Assembly: GCA_026537415.1 (NCBI GenBank)
Contig: JAFNMF010000001.1
Coordinates: forward strand, 539,988 to 603,987
Reading direction: 5' to 3'
Length of the DNA: 64,000 nt
Origin: Acetobacteraceae bacterium B3987
GTDB taxonomy: Bacteria > Pseudomonadota > Alphaproteobacteria > Acetobacterales > Acetobacteraceae
Both the position numbers and the translations under genes were made by a program. This document shows, in pieces, positions 39,129 to 48,661 of the stretch. The notes beneath the pieces are model-generated. The model worked only from the letters and a program-made list of their open reading frames with translations. It made no database searches and was not told the DNA's origin. Every line of letters begins with the position of its first letter. Position 1 is the stretch's first letter.

Positions 39129-39980
39129 TCAGAGAAGACCTTCAGCATGATGCCTAAGATGATCCTGGATGAAGCTCTGAACAAACCAATAAGAATGATC
39201 GTACCCTTCATGACGGCGCAGATTCAGAGACTGACCCGCAGCCTTGGCAGCTTGTTCCAAACGGCCCGGTTGCAGGTTATCCAGAAACTCATCATTCAAT
39301 CCCTGATCCACCAACAGGGCTCCCGGGTGGGTTCTACCAGCATCCAGCAGCAGACAAGGGTCATACTGCACCCATTCCGCCTCATGCCCTCCGAAATAGC
39401 TGGCTGTCACCTTACGGCCCCAATCCGCCCGAGATGGTGATGAAATCGGCGCAAAAGCCGAAACGGTCTTCCATGCTTCAGCATCACCCAGCGCAACGGA
39501 CAGCGCACCCATTCCACCCATAGAGTGCCCCATGATCCCACGATGCCCGGCCTTGATGGGGAAATGTTCCTCTATCAGAGCTGGTAGTTCGTTACGGACA
39601 TAGGACCCCATGCGGTAATGCGCCGCCCATGGGTCGGATGTAGCGTCCACGTAATACCCTGCGCCTGTGCCCAGATCATACGCATCATCCTCACCGGCCA
39701 CATCGGCTCCCCGTGGGGACGTATCCGGTGCCACCAAAGCAAGACCATATTCCGCCGCATAACGAATGGCATTGCTCTTGATGAGGAACGTGTCCTGCGT
39801 GCAGGTCAGTCCCGCCAGAACATGAATGACCGGAACCCGAGTACCAGCGAGTGCCTGCTGCGGAAGGAACAAGTTAACTCGGGCTGGCAGCCCAAGTTCC
39901 CGTGACTGATGGGAGAGGAAGCGGACTTCCCCTCCACAACAGGCATGACGTTCAATCAGCGTAAAGGGACTACCGGTCAT
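39129..39980 (-). CDS. fghA: FghA, S-formylglutathione hydrolase
   Basis: A 283-residue esterase of the alpha/beta-hydrolase fold. The nucleophile is in MGHSMGGMGA, the oxyanion region LAGLTCTQDTF near residue 55 is typical, and YDHSYWF holds the catalytic histidine. It cleaves S-formylglutathione to formate and glutathione, the second step of formaldehyde detoxification. Its start overlaps the adhC stop as ATGA. Confidence 0.95.
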   Translation of the reverse strand: MTGSPFTLIERHACCGGEVRFLSHQSRELGLPARVNLFLPQQALAGTRVPVIHVLAGLTCTQDTFLIKSNAIRYAAEYGLALVAPDTSPRGADVAGEDDAYDLGTGAGYYVDATSDPWAAHYRMGSYVRNELPALIEEHFPIKAGHRGIMGHSMGGMGALSVALGDAEAWKTVSAFAPISSPSRADWGRKVTASYFGGHEAEWVQYDPCLLLDAGRTHPGALLVDQGLNDEFLDNLQPGRLEQAAKAAGQSLNLRRHEGYDHSYWFVQSFIQDHLRHHAEGLL

Positions 39981-41098
39981 AGCGTATAATTCACGACGTT
40001 ACGGATGCCCTCACCGCGCTCCATCATCTCGAAGCCCTTATTGATATCATCCAACTTCATCTCATGGGTAATGAGATCATCAATATTGATGCGCCCTTCC
40101 ATGTACCAGTCAACAATCTTCGGAACATCCGTACGACCACGGGCACCACCAAAGGCTGAGCCGATCCAGCGACGACCCGTCACAAGCTGGAAGGGACGTG
40201 TGCTGATCTCTTGCCCAGCACCGGCAACGCCGATCACGCAAGAAACACCCCAACCACGATGTGCGCTCTCCAGAGCCTGACGCATCAGACCAACATTACC
40301 AACACACTCGAAGGTATAATCAGCACCACCGCCCGTCATCTCGATAAGATGACCGACCAGATCACCATTTTCGCCCAAATCCTTAGGGTTAACGAAATCC
40401 GTCATACCGAACTTACGGGCAATAGCCTCACGCTCTGGGTTGAGGTCGATACCAATGATCCGGTTAGCCCCGACCATCTTCGCACCCTGAATGACATTCA
40501 GTCCGATACCACCCAGACCGAACACGGCCACGGTAGACCCAGCTTCCACCTTGGCGGTGAACAACACGGCACCAATACCAGTCGTCACACCGCAACCGAT
40601 GTAACAGACCTTATCGAACGGCGCATCAGAGCGGATTTTAGCCAGTGCAATTTCCGGCATGACCGTAAAATTGGCGAATGTGGAACAACCCATATAATGG
40701 TGAACCGGCTTCCCCCGATAAGAGAAACGTGTCGTTCCATCTGGCATCAGGCCCTTACCCTGCGTCCCACGAATAGACGTACACAGATTGGTCTTACGGG
40801 AAAGGCAGGACGGACATTCACGACATTCCGGTGTGTAAAGGGGAATGACATGATCGCCCGGCTTGAGATGCTTCACCCCAGCACCAACCTCACGAACAAT
40901 CCCGGCCCCTTCATGGCCCAGAATGGAGGGGAAAAGACCTTCTGGATCATTACCAGAAAGTGTATATTTATCCGTGTGACACAGCCCTGTAGCCATGATT
41001 TCCACCAGCACCTCGCCATCACGAGGGCCTTCCAGCTGAACCGTATCAACAACCAGTGGCTTTCCTGCTTCAAGAGCAATTGCGGCGCGAACGTCCAT
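39977..41098 (-). CDS. adhC: AdhC, S-(hydroxymethyl)glutathione dehydrogenase (class III ADH)
   Basis: A 373-residue zinc alcohol dehydrogenase. The catalytic zinc site is in GLCHTDKYTLSG, the structural zinc cysteines are in ECRECPSCLSRKTNLC, and the NAD loop is FGLGGIGLNVIQG. GTQGKGLMPDGTTRFS and the HYMGCSTFA segment mark class III. It oxidises the formaldehyde-glutathione adduct. Followed by fghA in one unit. The 110-base divergent region to the bestrophin gene holds its promoter. Confidence 0.96.
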   Translation of the reverse strand: MDVRAAIALEAGKPLVVDTVQLEGPRDGEVLVEIMATGLCHTDKYTLSGNDPEGLFPSILGHEGAGIVREVGAGVKHLKPGDHVIPLYTPECRECPSCLSRKTNLCTSIRGTQGKGLMPDGTTRFSYRGKPVHHYMGCSTFANFTVMPEIALAKIRSDAPFDKVCYIGCGVTTGIGAVLFTAKVEAGSTVAVFGLGGIGLNVIQGAKMVGANRIIGIDLNPEREAIARKFGMTDFVNPKDLGENGDLVGHLIEMTGGGADYTFECVGNVGLMRQALESAHRGWGVSCVIGVAGAGQEISTRPFQLVTGRRWIGSAFGGARGRTDVPKIVDWYMEGRINIDDLITHEMKLDDINKGFEMMERGEGIRNVVNYTL

Positions 41099-41208
41099 TT
41101 TTTTATAATCCTATCTGTCGCTGTTTCTTTGGCCCGAATTGTGCCACAGAATGAGCGGGCTTCAAGCCCTGACATATTCACCACTCTCCATGTGAGGAAT
41201 CTGCCACC

Positions 41209-42084
41209 TTGATCATCAAACGCCGTTATGGCCTTTCCATACTGTTTCGGGAAATTCTTCCCCCTCTGATCATCCTGACAGGGTGGGACTGTGTGGTGGT
41301 CATACTGTTCCAGATATTCCATCAAGAATGGATGGAACAACCCGCCCTACCCTTTTCTCTCATGGGGTCAGCACTCGCCATATTTCTAGGGATTCGTAAC
41401 AATGCTGCCTATGCCCGCTGGTGGGAAGGGCGCACGTTGTGGGGTTCCATCACCAACAACTGCCGCTCCTTCGCGCGGGAGGTGGAATCGCTCCTCGGCG
41501 GACAGCCCAGCCTTGTCCGCGCTATGGCAGCTTATCCGTACATTCTGAAGTCATCACTGAGCGGCAATGAACCCGATGCCGCCATTCAGACCCTGCTGGA
41601 TGAAGAAACACACAGATTCGTCTTTTCCTGCGGCAATCCAGCCAATGCTCTGCTCTACAGAATCGGTCAGGAAGTCCACAGACTGGTCGAGGAACGGCAT
41701 GTTGACGGGGCTGTTCACGGAACAGTGGACCGTATCCTCTCCGACCTTGCTAACGCACAGGGTGGGCTAGAACGTATCCGCAATACGCCTCTACCTGTGC
41801 AATATTCGCTCCTGCCGAAGGTCATCACACATCTCTTCTGCATTCTGCTGCCCTTATCTGCCGTGCAGACTCTGGGCTGGATCACACCTTTGGGCTCCAG
41901 CATCATCGGTGTTCTCTTTCAGATGTTGGACCGCAGCGGGCAGAATCTTCAAGAGCCTTTCAAAGTTAGCCCTCATTCTCTGCCAATGTTGACGATGAGT
42001 CGCACTATCGAGCGGGACCTCCTCCAACCGTTAGGGCAGGAATGTCATCCCCTGCCAAAGCCCCGCTTTGGACAGCTTCCCTAA
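41209..42084 (+). CDS. bestrophin-family membrane channel protein
   Basis: A 291-residue protein of the bestrophin/UPF0187 family, in which bacterial members are pentameric ion channels. Two N-terminal hydrophobic segments surround the typical ALAIFLGIRNNAAYARWWEGRTLWG block, followed by helical cytoplasmic domain and a second hydrophobic pair near residues 205-245. The family block is very well kept. The ion is unknown. Confidence 0.88.
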   Translation: MIIKRRYGLSILFREILPPLIILTGWDCVVVILFQIFHQEWMEQPALPFSLMGSALAIFLGIRNNAAYARWWEGRTLWGSITNNCRSFAREVESLLGGQPSLVRAMAAYPYILKSSLSGNEPDAAIQTLLDEETHRFVFSCGNPANALLYRIGQEVHRLVEERHVDGAVHGTVDRILSDLANAQGGLERIRNTPLPVQYSLLPKVITHLFCILLPLSAVQTLGWITPLGSSIIGVLFQMLDRSGQNLQEPFKVSPHSLPMLTMSRTIERDLLQPLGQECHPLPKPRFGQLP

Positions 42085-42156
42085 ATATGCAGTTATGGGG
42101 GGATAGCTTTTAGGTAATGCAAGACATATTCCTGTTTTTCTGCTATCCTCCCGCCC

Positions 42157-42747
42157 ATGAACAACAGCTTCAGAATGTCCCATAAGGGTGGTGTTACTGA
42201 CGAGATGGCCCGCGCCGCCGCCGAGCACACTGCCCGTCAGAAAGACCCAGAACAGGAAAAGAATCCTTTCCGTGAGGGTGACGCCATCGTTTATGCCGCC
42301 CATGGGGTGGGCCGTGTTGACCGGATCGGCGAAGAAGAAATCGCTGATACAAAGATCGAAATGATCCAGATTTCCTTCCCCGGCAACCAGATGACACTCC
42401 GCATCCCGCTGGCCAAGGCCCGTAAATCCGGCCTGCGCAAAATCGCCACGCGCGAGATTGTGGACAAGGCCATGTCGGTTATCAAAGGCAAGCCGCATGT
42501 CAGCCGTGGCATGTGGGCCCGCCGTGCCGTGGCGTATCAGGAAAAAATCAACTCTGGTGATCTAGTTCAGATTGCCGAGGTCCTGCGTGATCTGCGCCGC
42601 AATGTCGATAGCCTTGACGGTAGCTTTTCCGAACGTAAACTTTTTGAAGCCGCTCAGGAACGTTTTGTCGCCGAGCTGGCTGTGCTTGAAAACAAAGATC
42701 CGGCCACGGTTCTGGAAGATCTAACCCAGACCATGAAAAACGCCTGA
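42157..42747 (+). CDS. CarD-family transcription regulator
   Basis: A 196-residue protein. The N-terminal RNA-polymerase-interacting domain starts near residue 37 with FREGDAIVYAAHGVGRVDRIGEEEI. The C-terminal helical DNA-binding part has RRAVAYQEKINSGDLVQIAEVLRDL. CarD stabilises open promoter complexes, and is common in alphaproteobacteria. Two ATGs (42157, 42175) are possible; no ribosome binding site is clear. A GC-rich hairpin (CCCTCCC with GGGAGGG) lies just after the stop. Confidence 0.92.
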   Translation: MNNSFRMSHKGGVTDEMARAAAEHTARQKDPEQEKNPFREGDAIVYAAHGVGRVDRIGEEEIADTKIEMIQISFPGNQMTLRIPLAKARKSGLRKIATREIVDKAMSVIKGKPHVSRGMWARRAVAYQEKINSGDLVQIAEVLRDLRRNVDSLDGSFSERKLFEAAQERFVAELAVLENKDPATVLEDLTQTMKNA

Positions 42748-42825
42748 TCTACCACCCCCTCCCTTAGACCTATCTCTCTGGGAGGGAGTGCTTCCTCCAG
42801 AACCCTGACGGGAAAGGTAGAGGTT

Positions 42826-43626
42826 ATGTCCACAACGTCATCAAAGCGTTTTGAAGGTCAAAAGGTCCTGATTACTGGAGCTTCCCAGGGGATCGGCGAG
42901 GCTGCTGCGCAATATTTTGCTCAGCATGGTGCGCAGGTTGCCATCAACGGACGCAAGGAAGAAAAACTGCGGACGGTTCTGGAAACTCTGCCCAAAGTTT
43001 CTGGTGGCGACCATGTCATCGTTGCCGGTGATGTTTCGCAGGAAGACGCCATCGACAAAATCTTCCAGAAAAGTATCGAGAGCATGGGCGGGCTGGATAT
43101 ATTGATCTGCAATGCAGGTTATCAGATTCCGTCCCCCTCCGAAGATATCACGCTCGCAGACTTTGAGGGCGTCATGGCTGTCAATGTAACGGGCGTCATG
43201 CTCTGTTGCCGTGCAGCCCTGCGCTACTGGCTGAAAGCTGGTGTAAAGGGCCGGGTGGTTGTCAATTCCTCCGTCCATCAGCTTATCCCTAAGCCACATT
43301 ACCTGGGCTATTCAGCCTCTAAGGGGGCAGTAGACAATATCGTTCGTACGCTGGCTCTGGAATATGCCTCCCGTGGAATCCGGTTCAACACGGTGGCACC
43401 CGGTGCCATTGTCACGCCGATCAATGATTCTTGGGTGAATGATCCGAAACAGTATGAAGCTGTCGCCAGCCATATCCCCATGAAGCGTCCCGGGGAAAGC
43501 AGCGAGATTGCCGATGCTATGGGCTTTCTAGCCTCTGAGGAGAGCAGTTACATCACGGGCCAGACCCTTTACGTCGACGGTGGCTTAACCCTTTATGGTG
43601 ATTTTGAACACAACTGGTCTTCGTAA
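42826..43626 (+). CDS. SDR oxidoreductase, glucose-1-dehydrogenase type
   Basis: A 266-residue short-chain dehydrogenase. The cofactor site is LITGASQGIGEAAA, NAGYQIPSPSEDI is the region that glucose 1-dehydrogenases show, and the catalytic Tyr-Lys are in YLGYSASKGAV. The end ITGQTLYVDGGLTLYGDF is typical of the glucose dehydrogenase subgroup. GAGG lies before the ATG. NAD(P)-dependent oxidation of glucose or a related sugar is likely; substrate not certain. Confidence 0.82.
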   Translation: MSTTSSKRFEGQKVLITGASQGIGEAAAQYFAQHGAQVAINGRKEEKLRTVLETLPKVSGGDHVIVAGDVSQEDAIDKIFQKSIESMGGLDILICNAGYQIPSPSEDITLADFEGVMAVNVTGVMLCCRAALRYWLKAGVKGRVVVNSSVHQLIPKPHYLGYSASKGAVDNIVRTLALEYASRGIRFNTVAPGAIVTPINDSWVNDPKQYEAVASHIPMKRPGESSEIADAMGFLASEESSYITGQTLYVDGGLTLYGDFEHNWSS

Positions 43627-43662
43627 GGCTAAGAATATAGAGAGCACTGATTGAATAAAAAA

Positions 43663-43688
43663 GGCGGCGGGAAATATTCCCCGCCGCC
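43663..43688. terminator. bidirectional terminator
   Basis: GGCGGCGGG (43663-43671) and CCCGCCGCC (43680-43688) form a 9-base GC stem. On the minus strand TTTTTTATTC follows, giving a good terminator for the YceI gene; it can also end the SDR gene. Confidence 0.85.
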
Positions 43689-43728
43689 CTCTATAATTCT
43701 ATGTGACAAGTGTTACCGAAATTATCGA

Positions 43729-44373
43729 TTACCTATTGCTCGGGACAGCTGGAGTAGCACCATCCTGCTTCTCAAAAACACCAGCAATCCGCAGCTCTAC
43801 ATCATCACTAATATATGGCACAAACATTTTAATACCGAAGTCACTGCGCCTGATAACTGTCGTTGCGTCAAACCCAACTGTATATTTCTTGTCGAGCATA
43901 TTGACCCCCGCCCCAACAAAATGGACACGCAGCGTCTCGGGATGGGTCATGCCATGCAGGGTCAAATTACCTGATACAAGCGCATCATTCGGTCCTGTCT
44001 GCTTGACACTGACAGAAACGAACTCAGCCTTCGGAAACTGGTCTGCCGCCAACCACTGACCACCTTTCAACTCTTCCATCAGCTTACTGTTTGTTGTCAG
44101 CACAGATGCAACCGGAACAGAGACGGACAGGCTAGAGGATTCTGGCTGACTAGGGTCCAACCTCAGCACACCAGACGCCCCAGAAAAAAGCCCTTCAAAT
44201 ACGGAAAAGCCAAAATGCAGCACCGAAAAACTAACCTGTGTATGCAAAGGCTCAACCTTGTAATACCCCGGCTGAATCTGGGAAGCATCTGTCACGATCT
44301 GTGCAGAAGCCGCTACGGGGACCGCACAAGAAAAAATAATAACCGCTAAAGCGGCCCGTAATGGAAAACGCAT
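43729..44373 (-). CDS. YceI-family periplasmic protein
   Basis: A 214-residue exported protein. The signal peptide (FPLRAALAVIIFSCAVPVAASAQ) is followed by a YceI beta-barrel lipocalin-like domain: YYKVEPLHTQVSFSVLHFGFS, then FPKAEFVS, GNLTLHGMTHPETL and RSDFGI. Such proteins bind polyisoprenoid lipids. The ATG at 44373 is used because it starts the signal peptide. Confidence 0.9.
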   Translation of the reverse strand: MRFPLRAALAVIIFSCAVPVAASAQIVTDASQIQPGYYKVEPLHTQVSFSVLHFGFSVFEGLFSGASGVLRLDPSQPESSSLSVSVPVASVLTTNSKLMEELKGGQWLAADQFPKAEFVSVSVKQTGPNDALVSGNLTLHGMTHPETLRVHFVGAGVNMLDKKYTVGFDATTVIRRSDFGIKMFVPYISDDVELRIAGVFEKQDGATPAVPSNR

Positions 44374-44437
44374 GACAGATCCTTCCTCTATAGCAGACGG
44401 CACGATACGTCTGCGCTTTTGTCTACAAGACCAAATA

Positions 44438-47400
44438 TTAATAATCTATCCCATAGGACAACCCAACACTGGAACCCGGGTCATTCTCAGGGGTTGTAAA
44501 TCCTGTTACCTGCCCGCCTGTTCCTACAGTAGTATTAAGCTGTAGTCGTTTTGTCAGATCAACCTTTACCTGAGCCTGCGCACCTTTCCCAGACAGCCCC
44601 TCCTTGGCACCGACATAAACACCCTTCATCACATATTTCCCAGCTTCGACACTGGCGGCACCCTGCCCTACGCTGTTACCGCCACCAATGGCCAAATGGT
44701 CCAATCCTAACGTGCTACGGACCTTGCCCATCGGATCGAAAGCGGAGCCTCCGCCAATCTGCACAATAGCCAACCCAAGAGACGCTAACTGCGTTGAAGA
44801 AAGAGAGTTTCTATCCGTTCCAAAAAGCAAAATGGACAGCACTTCATCACGAGGACGGCTCGGATTAGAAACAAAGTCGATCTTCGGATCGCTGGCATAT
44901 CCCCGGACCAACAGGCTCGCCAAAGTGCCATTAGCATTGCGATCCGCCCGGAAATCAATGGTCGGGTCAAGCCGATGTGCCACGCCACCACCATTAAAAC
45001 CAACCTGCCCATATGTGAAATTGAGGTTGATTCCAGCCAAATTGAAATTACCCCGCTTCAAATTAATACCACCCGTCAAAAGCGGTGCCGTACTGATACC
45101 CCCTATGTGCAACTTCCCTTGCATCTCAGCAAACAAGCCGTGTCCTCTCACGAACAATCGTCCCGGAGATGTGAAATCAATATTCAACCCCACAACCAAC
45201 TTAGGCTCTGGTCGCGGCACTTTCTTCGCCTCTTCCAATGTAATGACCTCCAACTGAGGCACCGAAGCAGGCATGGAATCCGGCAGAGTAATGGAGGCCT
45301 CTGGCACCGTGATGTCACCCTCAACATCAATTCGGGTCGTGGCCTGCCCATGAATATGAAGATGGCTATTAATCTCTTCCGTCAGCATATCACTCTGTAT
45401 TGGCTGGGCTTTATCCATGAGAAACTGGAGATCAACCGGCAATCCCGGACGCAGGATACCTACCTGCCCGGTCATACCCAACGTCCCCCGCCCCGCCCGG
45501 GCGGTAACATGATCCAGAACCAGATTGTCACCACGGGCCATCAGCACCGCATCAATAGCCTGAAGATGCACACCCTGCGCATAATGATCGAATACGCCAT
45601 TATGCAGCTGTACCGTCCCGTTCACCATTGGCTGCTGCATAGGCCCCTTTATGCCGAGATCAAGACTTAACTGACCTCCAACCCCCATACCGGCTGTGCC
45701 AAGAAAAGCATTGGCGACCGAAAGCATCAGCCGTCCTTTTGCAGAAAGGTCCAGCGTCCCTGTTGGAGAAAGCGGCACCTTGCCTGTCACCAAAAAAGCC
45801 ATAGGCTCTCCAGCCCTCAGCTCCGTTCGCAGTTGGGCCTGCTTTCCATTCAACTCTACCTGCACATGCAACCGCCCAGCCGGGAGAGCCGCCGTTGGCT
45901 CACTCATGAGGCCCAGATTCGTCCCATCAAGGGTAATACGCCCCATAGGGGCCGTCATACTGCCCTTCAATTTCGCTGAGGCATTAAACTCACCTTTGGC
46001 ATGGAGTGACGGAACAAACGGTTCTGCCAAAGCCGGTGTAATATGCTCAAGCCGGGCATCAAGCATCAGATCGGGCTTGAGAGTCCCATTCAAAACCACA
46101 CGCCCTGCCTCCCCATGAGGGGGCCGCAGCTCTAGTGATAGTTTTTCAACGGCAAGTGTCGGCCCATATGTCATGGTGACAGGCGACAAGAGACGAAGCG
46201 TATCTCCTTTCACGCCAGCAGACAGTTTTTCCAGCTTCACACTCTGCGCTGGTAGATTGGCCTGCGCTAGAAGGGCAAAGCGGGCTGGTGCCTCCATGAC
46301 ATGCTCAAATGCACCATCAGCCTGCACGCCTAACGCTGTCTGGGGGCCTTTCACACGCAGCTTCAAATCACCCGTAATAGCATTGGCCCGCAAGCCGGAA
46401 AGCTGAAGTGCAAGATCTGCCGCCGGATCCTGCTGGAGGTGCTGAATCTCACCTTTCAACTTCAGCATATTCACAGCATAGCCGCCCATATGGAACTGAC
46501 CATCAAGTGCCAGTGTCAGACGGTCAGGCTGATCCGCTAACATGGATGCTGTCTGTGTTCCCGGCAAAGTGTGCATCGCCAACTGAAGATGACCCGCCAT
46601 GGGCCGCCCCAGAAGACGACTGAACCCATCCAGTCGGGAAATCCGCAGCTCCACATCCCCCCGGGGGATACGCCGCCCGGCGGGTAAAGCCACATTCGCC
46701 TTACCCTGAAGCTCCTTCCATTCCAGAGCATCGATAGCTGCCGCCATCCCTCCATCAACATTGCGAGCAAAAGTCATATGCAGCTTCAGCGGAGAGCGAT
46801 CGAGCATACCACTCATCTGCACCGTCCCTTGAGGCTGAGATGGAAGATGGGCCACATCCAGCCGCAAATCCAACGGTGCAACAGGCAACGAGACACTGGG
46901 ATGCACAACCCCCAGCATACCCCCCAGATGTGCCTGCATGGCAAGGTCCGTCATCGGACCTCTCACACTGGCCTCCAACGTGGCCTTACCGCGCAAGGCT
47001 GTGTGCAGAGCTTCCAAATCAGACAGAGCTAATGTGAGAGAGGCAGACAAAACCTGCTTCGGGTCCAGCTGGCCTTTACCCTCCAGCCGAAAGGTACGCC
47101 CTCCAAGAGAGGCCTGCTCCAGCTGAAATAGACCTGTTCCGTCCCTCTTCGCCTGAACATGCAGCGTGCCTTGATCCCCAATCAACGCCACAGCCTGAGC
47201 CGGGCCTTCCTTCAGGCCGAAACGCCCTTCCAGAGCGGCCGTCATATCGCCCTGCGCCTGCAAGGGAACACTGAAATTCCCATCAACATGAGCTGAACCA
47301 GCCACCTTCTGGCCAATCAGAGCAGCAAGGTCCGGTAGTTTCTCCACATCCAGCTGCATATGTCCGGCCAATGTGGATGCCACGTTCCCTGCCACAGCCA

Positions 47401-48661
47401 ACCGTATCGCATCATGCTCCAAGCGTATCTGATAAGGCCTGTCAGGCTGGTAGGGCTGTATTGTGGCATCAAGAACCAGCGGCGCATCAGCCAAAATGGT
47501 CGGTGCCTTTCCCGGTATTCTGACACCATCAAGACGAGCGGACAGGGACAGCTTACCGGCCCCATCCCGACCCGCACGGGCCTTCCCAAAAGCTACTGCA
47601 TCACGAGCAAGAAGAGCCTGCACCCCGCCTGCCTGTCCATCAAACTGAACATGCACATGCCCTGCGCCAGCTCCCGCCGCCATCAGATTCACGCCATCAA
47701 GCTGCATGGTGCCCTGGGGGTCCAACATTGCCCCGTGGAGAGCCGCCGTCATATCCAGCTTTTCCCACCCCACATCAGGCCGAAGCGTCATGGGGGGCGC
47801 ATGGACAGCAAGTGTCAGATCATCTTTCAGATGCACACAATCCAGACTGCCCTTCACCATGATCGTCAAAGGACTTTCCTGATGGGTGGCTGCTTGGGCA
47901 TCAAGCTTTATTGCCAATGCCTTGTACGGACCATCCAGAGAAAGATCGACCGACAGAGGATCCAGTACGGTCAGCCCTCCCGGTGAAGCAGCAAAACCAT
48001 GTGCCTCCTCATCATAATGTAACTGAAGCTTCCCTCTATGCCTCTGGATATTCAAATCGATTAGAAGATGGGCTGGATTATCCAACCGCTCCGCCTTCAC
48101 CCAAAGCCGAGCCGCAGGCATCGCTTTGAAAGACGGCACGTGCGTCAAGTTACTGAGACTAGCTAGATGGGCCTTCCCCTCAATCTTCAGACGGGCCGCC
48201 TGCCCGAACACGGTCTGCCCTACCGTCAGAAGAGACAGTTCCAGACGATCAACCCGTACCCCCCAGCTTGGCAACCCGGTTGAAGATGTTTCCTGAGGCT
48301 TCGAGGATGGCGGAAAAGCGGGATTACGGTCATAGGCAAGCAATCCTGCCGAAAGATGACGCACATGAACCTGCTTATGCAGCAAGGCCAGCAGACCAAG
48401 GCGCAGGTCGGCATCACGCCCTTCCAACCATATGCCCTGAGGGTCTCGCAAAACCACATGGGAAAGTGCCAGATGCCAGGGGAGAATCCCTCTCATCCCC
48501 TCTACCTGAACCATGCCCCCCGACCACTCAGGCAGCTTCTGTTCTACAAATCGCTTGGTCTGGGGAAGATTGATACCCACCAACAGCAACGCCACCAGCA
48601 GGACCAACACCGCCAGAAAAATGAGGCCATAGCGGAGAAGCCTGCGTCGCAATGTCAGCAT
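44438..48661 (-). CDS. tamB: TamB, translocation and assembly module protein
   Basis: A 1407-residue AsmA/DUF490-type protein. One N-terminal membrane helix (LIFLAVLVLLVALLLVGI) anchors it in the inner membrane, a very long repetitive beta-strand region spans the periplasm, and the C-terminal TamB domain (residues about 1080-1400) ends LGLSYGIDY. It bridges membranes and is thought to move phospholipids and help outer-membrane protein assembly with TamA. The start at 48661 overlaps the tamA stop as TGATG. Confidence 0.88.
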   Translation of the reverse strand: MLTLRRRLLRYGLIFLAVLVLLVALLLVGINLPQTKRFVEQKLPEWSGGMVQVEGMRGILPWHLALSHVVLRDPQGIWLEGRDADLRLGLLALLHKQVHVRHLSAGLLAYDRNPAFPPSSKPQETSSTGLPSWGVRVDRLELSLLTVGQTVFGQAARLKIEGKAHLASLSNLTHVPSFKAMPAARLWVKAERLDNPAHLLIDLNIQRHRGKLQLHYDEEAHGFAASPGGLTVLDPLSVDLSLDGPYKALAIKLDAQAATHQESPLTIMVKGSLDCVHLKDDLTLAVHAPPMTLRPDVGWEKLDMTAALHGAMLDPQGTMQLDGVNLMAAGAGAGHVHVQFDGQAGGVQALLARDAVAFGKARAGRDGAGKLSLSARLDGVRIPGKAPTILADAPLVLDATIQPYQPDRPYQIRLEHDAIRLAVAGNVASTLAGHMQLDVEKLPDLAALIGQKVAGSAHVDGNFSVPLQAQGDMTAALEGRFGLKEGPAQAVALIGDQGTLHVQAKRDGTGLFQLEQASLGGRTFRLEGKGQLDPKQVLSASLTLALSDLEALHTALRGKATLEASVRGPMTDLAMQAHLGGMLGVVHPSVSLPVAPLDLRLDVAHLPSQPQGTVQMSGMLDRSPLKLHMTFARNVDGGMAAAIDALEWKELQGKANVALPAGRRIPRGDVELRISRLDGFSRLLGRPMAGHLQLAMHTLPGTQTASMLADQPDRLTLALDGQFHMGGYAVNMLKLKGEIQHLQQDPAADLALQLSGLRANAITGDLKLRVKGPQTALGVQADGAFEHVMEAPARFALLAQANLPAQSVKLEKLSAGVKGDTLRLLSPVTMTYGPTLAVEKLSLELRPPHGEAGRVVLNGTLKPDLMLDARLEHITPALAEPFVPSLHAKGEFNASAKLKGSMTAPMGRITLDGTNLGLMSEPTAALPAGRLHVQVELNGKQAQLRTELRAGEPMAFLVTGKVPLSPTGTLDLSAKGRLMLSVANAFLGTAGMGVGGQLSLDLGIKGPMQQPMVNGTVQLHNGVFDHYAQGVHLQAIDAVLMARGDNLVLDHVTARAGRGTLGMTGQVGILRPGLPVDLQFLMDKAQPIQSDMLTEEINSHLHIHGQATTRIDVEGDITVPEASITLPDSMPASVPQLEVITLEEAKKVPRPEPKLVVGLNIDFTSPGRLFVRGHGLFAEMQGKLHIGGISTAPLLTGGINLKRGNFNLAGINLNFTYGQVGFNGGGVAHRLDPTIDFRADRNANGTLASLLVRGYASDPKIDFVSNPSRPRDEVLSILLFGTDRNSLSSTQLASLGLAIVQIGGGSAFDPMGKVRSTLGLDHLAIGGGNSVGQGAASVEAGKYVMKGVYVGAKEGLSGKGAQAQVKVDLTKRLQLNTTVGTGGQVTGFTTPENDPGSSVGLSYGIDY

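Noticed and set aside
42748-42825. CCCTCCC/GGGAGGG hairpin after carD as terminator
   Set aside because: The loop is long and there is no T-run; it is noted with carD but not listed as a terminator.
44688-45257. Long plus-strand frame inside tamB
   Set aside because: It is antisense to a well-supported gene, has no ribosome binding site or recognisable domain and a composition expected from a shadow frame.
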